Below are positions 1 through 6,396 of a DNA stretch of 6,396 nt, piece by piece. Positions within the stretch are counted from its first letter, which is position 1. Each line of letters opens with the position of its first letter. This stretch comes from Phycisphaerae bacterium (GTDB lineage Bacteria > Planctomycetota > Phycisphaerae > Phycisphaerales > SM1A02), in NCBI GenBank assembly GCA_018663565.1, contig JABJQE010000127.1, positions 1-6,396 on the forward strand. Direction: 5' to 3'. A program made the translations under genes and the position numbers. A model generated the notes under the pieces. It searched no databases, was not told the DNA's origin, and saw nothing but the letters and a program-made list of their open reading frames with translations.

Positions 1-172
1 AGAAGATCCAAAGTGGTTGCAAATAAAATCTCAAACAAATGATAACAATGGCTCTACAGTTACCATCGGTGGCCTAGTTCCTTGGGAGGAGGTAAAAGAT
101 TCTTTCACTCTAGTTGCTTCTGATCCAACTGGCAGGTTTTCGTTATTGAAGATTCAATTGGTTACTGATTAA
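1..172 (+). CDS. 3' end of a gene for a protein ending in a cadherin-like/He_PIG-type Ig-fold domain (partial)
   Basis: The frame beginning at base 2 is open from the left edge to a TAA at 170-172, giving 56 residues; the start lies outside the window. The segment has the layout of the last strands of a dystroglycan-type cadherin-like or He_PIG immunoglobulin-fold domain: an early P-x-W-L (PKWLQI), a central T-V-T-I-G-G-L-V-P, and a closing F-T-L-V-A-S-D-P-T-G followed by a short hydrophobic strand (LLKIQLV). Such domains occur as repeats in large secreted or surface proteins, so the whole gene may be long. It faces the A2M gene tail to tail, with 18 bp between the stop codons. It is AT-rich: by hand count 66 of 172 bases are G or C, and 18 of 56 codons end in G or C, against roughly 55% G+C in the neighbour. 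Family assignment rests on a motif resemblance only; that this frame is coding is more secure than its name. Confidence 0.6.
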   Translation, partial: EDPKWLQIKSQTNDNNGSTVTIGGLVPWEEVKDSFTLVASDPTGRFSLLKIQLVTD

Positions 173-176
173 ATAG

Positions 177-225
177 AAAAACGGTTCGGGTTAAGTTCTC
201 TTAACCAGTTTGACTGAGTTTTTTT
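177..225. terminator. Probable shared (bidirectional) terminator between convergent genes
   Basis: A perfect 7-bp inverted repeat, GGTTAAG-TTCT-CTTAACC, spans 189-206. It is flanked by five A's at 177-181 (a T run on the - strand) and seven T's at 219-225 on the + strand. AAAAAC at 177-182 could also pair with GTTTTT at 218-223, giving a longer interrupted stem. The position between two converging stop codons fits a terminator used from both sides. The arms are A/T-rich and the T runs sit 7 to 12 bases from the inner stem, so efficiency may be modest. The A2M stop codon (191-193) lies inside the left arm. Confidence 0.45.
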
Positions 226-3200
226 CGGCGCTCGTGGCCAGGCTTGGAAGTTCGAACTCCATTCCACCTGGCAGGACATCAACAAGGGCGACGTCGTCCC
301 AACCTTGTCCATATGGCGTAGATACTGTGATGTCAACCATGATGAGATCACCTGCCTGAATGGGTGTCCCCGGGGCAATGGTCGTGCCAAGCGGGTCAAG
401 CCATTTTTTGGCAATGAGAATGCCATGTTCTATTGCGGGTAGTGGTCCACTTTGTGATGTGACGCCGGAAGACGTGATGGCGGCATAGAGGGGGCCGGTC
501 CCCGTCGACTTGATGCTTTCGACAAGCGTTGTCGTGACATCTGGTGTGAAGCTGTAGCGTGCGGGTGCGTTGTCGGTCACTTCAATCACTCTGCCGCCGA
601 CGGTGAGTTGGCCGGTTGTAACCGTGTCTGTTTCCGGGGTTGGCCATCGTGACAAGGCATCGACGACAGCGGCATCGGCAAAGGTGGTTCTCCACCCAGT
701 AGTACTCCGACTTTCGGTCAACATATTGAGCAAGCCGAGTCGCAATGGAGTTGTGAGGTTGTGACGAAGGATGACATCAAGCACGATGGCGGCATCATGG
801 CTTGATGATTGAAAGCGGCCATAGTTCGATCGTCGAAGGCGGGGCGAGACGCCTTCAAGAAGCGTGTGGGCCGTGTCGAGATCACCCGTGATTGCGGCTG
901 CACTAGCAAGGTGGGCGAGCGTTGCTGCTGAGTGTGCGCTGCAATTCGCAGCGAGCGACTTCAACAGAGCGTGATCAGGCATTCCCGCTTGGGCGAGTAC
1001 ACGGCATGCCATGGCCGCGAGTTCACTTTGTGAGTTTGACCGCAACTTCCTAGCGTTGTCGGCTGCCCATTCGACGAGTTCGCTGAGGAATTGATCGGGG
1101 ATGTCAAGATCGCTGGCTTGGGCATCAAAGGCAATGAGCGCCGTTCGAAGTGTGATCCAGGAATCCCCACGGTCGCCAGGCCAATACCCGATGGCGCCAT
1201 TGCGCCGCTGCATATTCCAGAGCCGATCGATACCGGATTGTGCCATGGCGCGAATGCTCGCTTTGCTGACGCCCGTTACCGATGGTGGCATGCGAAGCGC
1301 AGCAATGAGTCCTTGTGTGCGGCTTCCGGTTTGCTCACCGCAGCCCCATGGATAGTCAATCAAACCGTTGATGATTTCACCAAGGTCGATGGCTGGAGTG
1401 CCACCAACCACGATGTCGATACGACCATCGATTGCATCAAGAGATCGAGATCGCTCGATGATATTGTTCATTCCCGGCATGACTTCGATGTGCTGTACGT
1501 GTTTACTTCGTCCAAATGGCGGGCGGACAGCAATGGTTCCGGCAAGCGTGGCGGGCTGGCCAGTCGCTGGAGTGGCGTTGAGTTGAATTGTGGCTTGCCC
1601 AATGGTGGTCGCGTCCACATGAAGTGTTGCGGCGTGTTGTCCGCCTGCAGGAATGGTCATGGTGGTGGGCGTTAACGTCGCTGCAATTGCTGTGCTATGT
1701 TCGACATCGCAGGTTAGTGAGACTGCCGCGTCGGTGTGGTTGTGCAGTTGTACAGGGATATCCATGCTGTCCCCTGGCGCAACAGCGCGTGGCAATGCTG
1801 CGATGATGGCCAGTGGGGCAGTCACGGCGATTCGGTGCTGAGCTTGTCCGAATCGATCCCCATCGACGACGACTGCCATGATCCGCATCGCGCCGTCAAG
1901 TTCAGGCATCTCGAAGTCGTATTCGAGTAGGCCTACCTGCGGCAGTGGTCGCGAGTCATGCCACAGCACCTGAATTTCGCGCTGTCGAATTGGAACTGGT
2001 GAGCGGAAGCGCCGAGCCGCATCGCCACCAATTCGATCGATACCAACAGAACGCGCGTAGTCTGGAAGCAAGTCAGATGTTGTGGTTGCAGAGGCAACCA
2101 CTCGGAGTCGATCTTTTAAGAATGCGTTGGTAAGACGTGGCGCGTTGTAGGCGGTGAGGAGCAGAGCACCCTCTTCGACAGCCCAGACGTGGACCATGGG
2201 AGTTGGGGTTGTTGTGTCGTCGGCCCGGGTCGGCCCGGACACGCTCACGTGCACTGAGTCGCCGGGCTTCGCTCTGTCCGTGGCGGCAATGGTCGTGCGT
2301 AGTGTGTGCGCGCTGCGATCAATTTTGACGCGTGCCGCGCCGCGTGCCTGAATGGGGAGCCATTGTGTCCGGGTTGGATCCAGTGGTCGAATGAGTGTTA
2401 CGCCGACAAAGCAGGTGTCTCTCGCTTCGATGGGAATGCTGATGGGAACCCGTACGCCATCGCCGGTCACGGAGACGACCCTTGAAGATTTGATTTCATC
2501 AGTCTCGATCGTGAGAAGCGCTTCGCCCGGGAACGGTGTACGGACAAGTACAGAAGTGTCCATTCCAGGTTGGACGTTCTGGTGCTCCATGACGAGTTCA
2601 ATCCGGTCGGGGCGATCAGCGGACACTCGACCTTTGGCCGCGTGATCGCTCACATGAAGTGGAATAGAAACCGAGAGTGTTTCCATTCCTCCAGACCGTG
2701 TGGCCGAACGCGTCGATGCAGTGAGTCGGTATGTTCCTGCTGGGAGAGGTGGAACTGTGCAGGCCCACTGGTTGGACGTCGTTGGCCTGAATGTGGTCGT
2801 GACGTTTTGCACAGGGGTTGCGGTTTCAATTGAACGCCATTGGCGTCTGCCGCCGCGAGCGGCGACCAATTCCCACTTATTCTCAATTCGATTCAGCGTG
2901 GCGTTCACCGTGGGCGAAGTGGCGGCTGCTTCGGGTTCGAGTCGAATGGCTTCAAGTGTGATAGGTGCGTTGGTGCCATACAGTTGTCCGTCCGGTGCGA
3001 GAAGACCGAGGTGAGTTATTGCGGTATCGGTGTCGATGTGCGTCCGGGCCGTGGTAGCGCGTCCGCCAAGTTCGCTGACCGATGTTTCGACAATTCCACG
3101 CCACGTTCCAGACCGAGAAGGTCGCGGAATGGTGATGAGTGTTGTTCCGTCCTGCGAGAGCGTGGCCTTTTGAAGTCGTTTGATTGTCTTCGTTGACCGC

Positions 3201-5359
3201 GGATCTTCGAAGCGGTACGCCTTGTACTGGTCGCTCGCGTATCTGACTGGCGTGAACGTTGTGGTTGCCGTGGCTGGTAGGCCTGCCGCGGGCGCGCCGT
3301 GGAGGTAGGTCGATCGTAATTCGACGCGTTCATTACCGCCAAGGGGTTCAAGTCGTTTCGATTTGACGGCTAGGCGTACTGGTAGCACGGGCATGACCGG
3401 GCATGTGAGCGTGGCAATAACCGAATCATCGCCAGCGAGGTGTACAGTGGCCCGCCAGTTTCCGGTTGGCCCGTCGTTCTCGGTATCGAGATCAATGTGG
3501 AAGATGGATTGCTCGCGGTCAGTCTGGACCGACGTGGTCTGCATTACACGCTCATCAGGTCGAGTGAATCGCACTTCGAGTGGGAGCGATCCGGGCATTG
3601 TTCCATCATTCGTTCGGACTACACCGGTCAGATGGATCGTTTCGCCAGGGCGATGTACACCCCGATCGGCGTAGAGTGCGACAACGAGAGGACCGGGCCA
3701 TGGCGACCCTGATAGGGCGCGGTCGTCGATCTGTTTGGCGGCGCGGGTATGCAGGAACGAAAAGTCATCACCAAGGCGTGCGATGACGATGTCTGCGTCT
3801 CTTGAAGTACTGGTGAGTTGGAGAAGTCCGCTTTCGTCAGTGGTGCCATGTTCGATTTCAGTGCGGTTGCGGCTCCATACCGTGACATCTACATTCGGAG
3901 CACCCTTGCCGCTTCTGGTGTCAGTCATCCAAATGAGCATGCCACCCGCGTGCGTTTGAAGATTCATAGAGAGATCACTGACGAGCAATAGCATTGAGTC
4001 CTCGAGCCAGCGTGTATCAGTGTCATTGATTTTGACGCGATAGACACCGGGTTTTTGGGGCATCATGGTGCCGAGTTGCAACGCAGTGCTTCGCTTCTTG
4101 GCAAGCCCGGGAGGGTCAAGTTGTAGTGCGGTATCAACGATTCGAGTGCTGAGTTGCGGCACTTGGTGATTGCTCATGACACCGGAGAGATAGATTGGGA
4201 CGTGCTGTGGGAGCAGTCGATCAATTTGGATTCTCGCTTCTTTGACGCCCCGGGTAAGCAAATCAAGTTCGAAGGCTCCGGTTGTGCCAAGTCGACCTGA
4301 CGACTGCGAAAATTCGAGTATTGGCCTGCCTTTGGGGATGTGAACTGATTTACTCGCGGTACGCCCAAGCGTAGTGCCGTCGACTGCAAGTAGTGGTGGA
4401 TCAATCTCAATGACGTAGTCGGTGTCCTGTTTAAAATTGCCTGAGATGGCGACACTGGCGTTCTGTACGCGAGCCGAGATTGGGCCGATGTCCGGCGTCA
4501 CGCGAATGCTGGGCGCTTGCTGCGTGGGATCAAGTTTGTGATTGAAGCAGATTATGAGGTCAGGATTGCCCCACGAATATCGGAATTCATTGGCATCGAC
4601 TTGGGTGGCCTCGAGATCCACCGGAATTCTGATACGCGAGGTTCTATTGCGTCCGATAGCGATGGCGCCGCCATGGCCAGTCAAACCCGATGCGACTTCA
4701 ACTGTGACGACAGCGGCTGGAGCTGTCAGCACTTCAAACTGATGCGTCGCGGCAATCGGGTCGCTTGTCCAGATCGGCTCTGCGCTCTTGCGGCCAACTT
4801 GGACATTGGTGTGGGCCTGGCAGTCGGCCCGGGCAACCGGGCTGTTAAAGAGGAGCTCAATCGTGGACCGACGCATAGGATCCTGCTCGGGCTTATTGAC
4901 CGATTCGGAATGATCAAGGCGAATTGATCGCAGGCGAAGTGGCAGATAGGTGAATTGAGGATCGTGATCGTGCTCAAGTGTCCAGCCTCTCCATGCGGAG
5001 TGGTCGTGCTCGGGCGAGATGGTGTATCTGTGTCCAGCTTTGGGGGGGTTGTGGGGTTCCAGAGCGATTCGGCGGGTGTCCACTACTCGCCAGTCCGCTG
5101 GGACGTGCGGCGTGATAGAGAATGGCGGCGGATCGATTGCCTTTCCAACTGCTTCTGTGGCAAAGACTTCCTGATTTGAAACGAGCACTATTCGCCCAGT
5201 CTTTTGAAGATCGCGTGCTGTTGTGGCCAATTCGAATTGCACGGTGTTGGACGCCGCGGCATGAGTTGGACCTTGGTTGAATACAAACCACAGTGAGCAA
5301 TTGATGAGAGTGATAACGGCAGCGGCAATCCAGAACCAAACCCGACGGGCATCGTGCAC
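191..5359 (-). CDS. Bacterial alpha-2-macroglobulin family protein with thioester motif, 1722 aa
   Basis: A2M proteins trap proteases: cleavage of a bait region triggers a conformational change, and an internal thioester attaches to the attacker. Bacterial forms act in the periplasm or at the surface. Visible from the GTG start: a basic start and membrane segment (about 7-27); bMG1-like region (about 345-440); MG3-like region with LVSDLSMNLQ (about 455-540); MG2 with Y-A-D-R-G-V-H-R-P-G-E-T (from about 563); bait-region domain (about 915-1075) with WAVEEGALLLTAYNAP near 1059; A2M domain from about 1133 with LPRAVAPGD; thioester domain (about 1315-1580) with YPWGCGEQTGSR, Cys1340 and Gln1343; and a last macroglobulin domain with VDVLPGGMEF near 1693. 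The GTG at 5359 was chosen because GAGAGGAG lies 7 bases upstream. A TTG at 5479 in frame would add 40 residues before the membrane segment and lacks such a site. Only 23 residues follow LPGG, where relatives such as E. coli YfhM have roughly 80-90, so the C-terminus looks truncated. No PBP1C gene adjoins it here. Confidence 0.93.
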   Translation of the reverse strand: MHDARRVWFWIAAAVITLINCSLWFVFNQGPTHAAASNTVQFELATTARDLQKTGRIVLVSNQEVFATEAVGKAIDPPPFSITPHVPADWRVVDTRRIALEPHNPPKAGHRYTISPEHDHSAWRGWTLEHDHDPQFTYLPLRLRSIRLDHSESVNKPEQDPMRRSTIELLFNSPVARADCQAHTNVQVGRKSAEPIWTSDPIAATHQFEVLTAPAAVVTVEVASGLTGHGGAIAIGRNRTSRIRIPVDLEATQVDANEFRYSWGNPDLIICFNHKLDPTQQAPSIRVTPDIGPISARVQNASVAISGNFKQDTDYVIEIDPPLLAVDGTTLGRTASKSVHIPKGRPILEFSQSSGRLGTTGAFELDLLTRGVKEARIQIDRLLPQHVPIYLSGVMSNHQVPQLSTRIVDTALQLDPPGLAKKRSTALQLGTMMPQKPGVYRVKINDTDTRWLEDSMLLLVSDLSMNLQTHAGGMLIWMTDTRSGKGAPNVDVTVWSRNRTEIEHGTTDESGLLQLTSTSRDADIVIARLGDDFSFLHTRAAKQIDDRALSGSPWPGPLVVALYADRGVHRPGETIHLTGVVRTNDGTMPGSLPLEVRFTRPDERVMQTTSVQTDREQSIFHIDLDTENDGPTGNWRATVHLAGDDSVIATLTCPVMPVLPVRLAVKSKRLEPLGGNERVELRSTYLHGAPAAGLPATATTTFTPVRYASDQYKAYRFEDPRSTKTIKRLQKATLSQDGTTLITIPRPSRSGTWRGIVETSVSELGGRATTARTHIDTDTAITHLGLLAPDGQLYGTNAPITLEAIRLEPEAAATSPTVNATLNRIENKWELVAARGGRRQWRSIETATPVQNVTTTFRPTTSNQWACTVPPLPAGTYRLTASTRSATRSGGMETLSVSIPLHVSDHAAKGRVSADRPDRIELVMEHQNVQPGMDTSVLVRTPFPGEALLTIETDEIKSSRVVSVTGDGVRVPISIPIEARDTCFVGVTLIRPLDPTRTQWLPIQARGAARVKIDRSAHTLRTTIAATDRAKPGDSVHVSVSGPTRADDTTTPTPMVHVWAVEEGALLLTAYNAPRLTNAFLKDRLRVVASATTTSDLLPDYARSVGIDRIGGDAARRFRSPVPIRQREIQVLWHDSRPLPQVGLLEYDFEMPELDGAMRIMAVVVDGDRFGQAQHRIAVTAPLAIIAALPRAVAPGDSMDIPVQLHNHTDAAVSLTCDVEHSTAIAATLTPTTMTIPAGGQHAATLHVDATTIGQATIQLNATPATGQPATLAGTIAVRPPFGRSKHVQHIEVMPGMNNIIERSRSLDAIDGRIDIVVGGTPAIDLGEIINGLIDYPWGCGEQTGSRTQGLIAALRMPPSVTGVSKASIRAMAQSGIDRLWNMQRRNGAIGYWPGDRGDSWITLRTALIAFDAQASDLDIPDQFLSELVEWAADNARKLRSNSQSELAAMACRVLAQAGMPDHALLKSLAANCSAHSAATLAHLASAAAITGDLDTAHTLLEGVSPRLRRSNYGRFQSSSHDAAIVLDVILRHNLTTPLRLGLLNMLTESRSTTGWRTTFADAAVVDALSRWPTPETDTVTTGQLTVGGRVIEVTDNAPARYSFTPDVTTTLVESIKSTGTGPLYAAITSSGVTSQSGPLPAIEHGILIAKKWLDPLGTTIAPGTPIQAGDLIMVDITVSTPYGQGWDDVALVDVLPGGMEFELPSLATSAEKNSVKLVKRT
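1331..1342 (-). other. Thioester motif Cys-Gly-Glu-Gln of the A2M protein
   Basis: The codons TGC GGT GAG CAA encode Cys1340-Gly-Glu-Gln1343 within YPWGCGEQTGSR. In A2M and complement proteins the Cys sulphur and Gln carbonyl form the reactive thioester. Both residues are present, so the thioester should be able to form. Studied bacterial A2Ms such as E. coli YfhM have CLEQ; glycine at the second place is the form usual in animal A2M and complement C3. Confidence 0.85.
5279..5341 (-). other. N-terminal signal/anchor segment of the A2M protein
   Basis: Residues 7-27 form an uninterrupted hydrophobic stretch beginning VWFWIAAAVITL, preceded by MHDARR with two arginines. This fits an inner-membrane signal anchor or an uncleaved signal. 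The THAAAS sequence about nine residues after it could be a signal-peptidase I site. The only cysteine here sits in L-I-N-C, which is not a good lipobox because Asn precedes the Cys. Lipid anchoring, as in E. coli A2M, is therefore not supported. Confidence 0.7.
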
Positions 5360-5567
5360 GGGGCGACTCCTCTCAGGAGGTAGATGTGTCTGAACCCACA
5401 ATGCACCACCTGATGTGTTGTGTATTCGGACGATTGTGTTGTGAGCACCCGGCCTATCCAAGTCGTTCGCGTGTGCCAAACAAACCTAGAGCCCGGACGT
5501 ACCCATTTCATCGGCCCCATGGTGGCCGCAGCGCAAACATTTCTTTCAATCCCGGGCGCGCACCTTT
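5360..5567 (-). promoter_or_regulatory. Leader and presumed promoter region of the A2M gene
   Basis: About 208 bp lie between the upstream terminator and the GTG start. The A2M promoter must fall here if the gene is transcribed on its own, but I find no convincing sigma-70 type -35/-10 pair. An imperfect inverted repeat, CGGCC-CCATGGT-GGCCG (5512-5528), could form a small hairpin in a leader RNA. The A2M reading frame stays open back to a TTG at 5479, but those 40 codons have no good ribosome-binding site and would place a polar stretch before the membrane segment. They are most likely non-coding. Confidence 0.4.
5367..5379 (-). promoter_or_regulatory. Ribosome-binding site of the A2M gene, inside a small inverted repeat
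   Basis: On the - strand GAGAGGAG (5374-5367) lies 7 bases before the GTG at 5359, a near-ideal Shine-Dalgarno match that decides the start. The same bases form CTCCT-GAG-AGGAG (5379-5367), a perfect 5-bp inverted repeat with a 3-base loop. The site could therefore be partly masked in the mRNA. A 5-bp stem is only marginally stable, so an effect on translation is inference. Confidence 0.75.
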
Positions 5568-5605
5568 AAAAACAGAGGCCCCGATCGATTCCGATCGGGG
5601 CCTCT
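5568..5605 (-). terminator. Strong intrinsic terminator of the helical-repeat protein gene
   Basis: A perfect 14-bp inverted repeat with a 4-base loop spans 5574-5605, with arms AGAGGCCCCGATCG and CGATCGGGGCCTCT. On the - strand it is followed by GTTTTT (5573-5568). It lies 25 bp past the stop codon at 5631. The + strand side is followed by TTGCTTT-like sequence, so it might also act weakly in the other direction. It should insulate the A2M gene from the upstream gene. Confidence 0.9.
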
Positions 5606-5630
5606 TGCTTTACAGAAAGAAGGGGGGATA

Positions 5631-6396
5631 TCAGGGGCAGCCTTCGGCCTCCCAGAGCTTTCTTGCTTCTTCAGAGGTCATATCGCCATTTCCCACGGCG
5701 GTTCTGATGCGGCGACCGAGTTGCTTGCACTCATCGGACATTTCTCTGCGTTCGCTATTGTCATTGCCACGAGCAAACATCTTTCGCATTCGGTTGAGCC
5801 GTGCGTTCATCTGGTCTTCGGTGATTTCGCCTTTATCAACCATGGCCTGCATCTCGGCTTGAGCAGCGGCGTAGTCCTCGCGGGTGATGGTCTTGTCAGT
5901 CGCTTTGGGCTTACCACTAGCAATCATCTTTCGCATTCGGTTGAGCCGTGCGTTCATCTGGTCTTCGGTGATTTCGCCTTTATCAACCATGGCCTGCATC
6001 TTGGCTTGAGCAGCGGCATAGTCTTCGCGGGTGATGGTCTTGCCAGCCGCTTTGGACTTGCCGATCATCTGCCGCATCCACACGAGTTTCTCTCGCATCT
6101 GTTGTTCAGTAATTTCGCCTTTATCAACCATGGCCTGCATCTCGGCTTGAGCGGCGGCGTAGTCTTCGCGGGTGATGGTCTTGGAGGTCTGCTTCGAAAT
6201 TCTCTTGTGAATTCCCCAGATCTGGCGTACTTCCTCAGAGCTCATGGAGCCACTCTGGACAGCGGCATTCAATCGTTCCTTAAAGTCTTTGATCATCTTG
6301 GTGTCTAATTGCTTCTGATGGGCATCAAGTTTGGAACCGATCTCTTCGCGGCTAATCTTGCCGGACTGGAAGTCTGCGACGAGCTCCTGCTTGTAT
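5631..6396 (-). CDS. Met-rich helical-repeat protein of unknown function (3' part, start beyond window)
   Basis: The frame is open from the right edge (first full codon at 6395) to the TGA at 5631-5633, giving 254 residues. The first ATG inside, at 6296, is probably internal: the codons before it (YKQELVADFQSGKISREEI...) match the repeat style that follows. The protein is made of short helical hairpins around a turn G-x-[I/M]-[T/S]-x-[E/D]. Three are nearly identical (KTITREDYAAAQ...MVDKGEITEDQM...), and at least three more are degenerate: SGKISREEI, SGSMSSEEV and NGDMTSEEARKLWE. It is rich in Met (19 in the last 221 residues), Lys, Arg, Glu and Ala. It ends ...EAEGCP, with a second Cys about 31 residues earlier. 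The hairpins resemble SHOCT-type segments (dkG-iT-eE) or, less closely, the L-T-x-x-Q helices of CpxP/Spy-type proteins. I do not recognise a named family. Localisation cannot be judged because the N-terminus is missing. Confidence 0.85.
   Translation of the reverse strand, partial: YKQELVADFQSGKISREEIGSKLDAHQKQLDTKMIKDFKERLNAAVQSGSMSSEEVRQIWGIHKRISKQTSKTITREDYAAAQAEMQAMVDKGEITEQQMREKLVWMRQMIGKSKAAGKTITREDYAAAQAKMQAMVDKGEITEDQMNARLNRMRKMIASGKPKATDKTITREDYAAAQAEMQAMVDKGEITEDQMNARLNRMRKMFARGNDNSERREMSDECKQLGRRIRTAVGNGDMTSEEARKLWEAEGCP
5778..6182 (-). repeat. Three tandem coding repeats with periods of 141 and 147 bp
   Basis: In reading order the units begin at KTIT codons at 6182, 6041 and 5894, so the periods are 141 and 147 bp (47 and 49 codons). 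Each has a conserved 39-codon core followed by a variable linker: IGKSKAAG in the first, IASGKPKATD in the second. Units two and three share an unbroken 77-bp identical stretch (5778-5854 and 5925-6001). The next 40 or so bases differ at three places by my reading. The first unit diverges in its second helix (EQQMREKLVWMRQM). The pattern indicates recent in-frame duplication. Confidence 0.9.

Noticed and set aside
190..205. GTTAAGT and TCTTAAC resembling integron attC core sites
   Set aside because: The order is GTT first and AAC last, opposite to a single attC site, and the spacing is far too short. A terminator hairpin explains it better.
1091..1675. A + strand open frame of 194 codons inside the A2M gene
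   Set aside because: It is antisense to the A2M and thioester domains, whose motifs are clear on the - strand. The + strand product shows no domain-like pattern.
5360..5479. A2M start at TTG 5479 (40 extra residues)
   Set aside because: There is no good ribosome-binding site before the TTG. The extension is polar and would bury the membrane segment, while GTG 5359 has GAGAGGAG at 7 bases.
5188..5520. A - strand open frame of 110 codons overlapping the A2M start
   Set aside because: Its ATG has no ribosome-binding site, most of it lies within the A2M coding region in another frame, and its product has no recognisable features.
5386..5862. A + strand open frame with GTG start and AGGAGG five bases upstream
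   Set aside because: It runs straight through the 14-bp terminator hairpin and antisense to the repeat gene, and its product has no recognisable character. The AGGAGG is simply one arm of the inverted repeat at the A2M ribosome-binding site.
5721..6308. A + strand open frame of 195 codons with internal repeats
   Set aside because: It is the antisense reading of the helical-repeat gene. Its repeats only mirror those of the real gene, which has a better composition and a well-placed terminator.

Overview
The window suggests a bacterium with DNA of about 55% G+C. It carries one very large extracytoplasmic protein gene, flanked by two genes that run off the window edges. Nothing here fixes the taxon. 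The helical-hairpin repeats with a G-x-[I/M]-[T/S] turn at the right end, and a stand-alone alpha-2-macroglobulin gene, remind me of Planctomycetota or related marine groups, but that is a weak inference from general familiarity.

Layout, left to right. (1) Positions 1-172, + strand: the last 56 codons of an AT-rich gene whose product ends in a probable cadherin-like/He_PIG-type immunoglobulin-fold domain. (2) Positions 177-225: the convergent gene ends, only 18 bp apart, with a hairpin that probably serves as a shared terminator. (3) Positions 191-5359, - strand: a bacterial alpha-2-macroglobulin (A2M) of 1722 residues. It has an N-terminal membrane segment, macroglobulin domains, a bait-region domain, the A2M domain and a thioester domain with a complement-like CGEQ motif. 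Its C-terminus stops short of the usual family end. (4) Positions 5360-5567: the A2M 5' leader, with a strong ribosome-binding site that can fold into a small hairpin. (5) Positions 5568-5605: a strong intrinsic terminator for the gene to its right. (6) Positions 5631-6396, - strand: the 3' part of a gene for a Met-rich, all-helical repeat protein with three near-identical 47-49-residue repeats and at least three degenerate relatives.

The two - strand genes are separated by a strong terminator, so they are probably separate transcription units. The A2M most likely acts as a periplasmic or surface protease trap, by analogy with studied bacterial A2Ms. No penicillin-binding protein gene (pbpC), the common partner of bacterial A2M genes, is visible in this window. 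No tRNA, rRNA, CRISPR array or insertion sequence was recognised. I do not see a convincing undescribed multi-gene system. The points most worth checking are the truncated A2M C-terminus beside an AT-rich neighbour, the CGEQ thioester, and the recently amplified repeat array.
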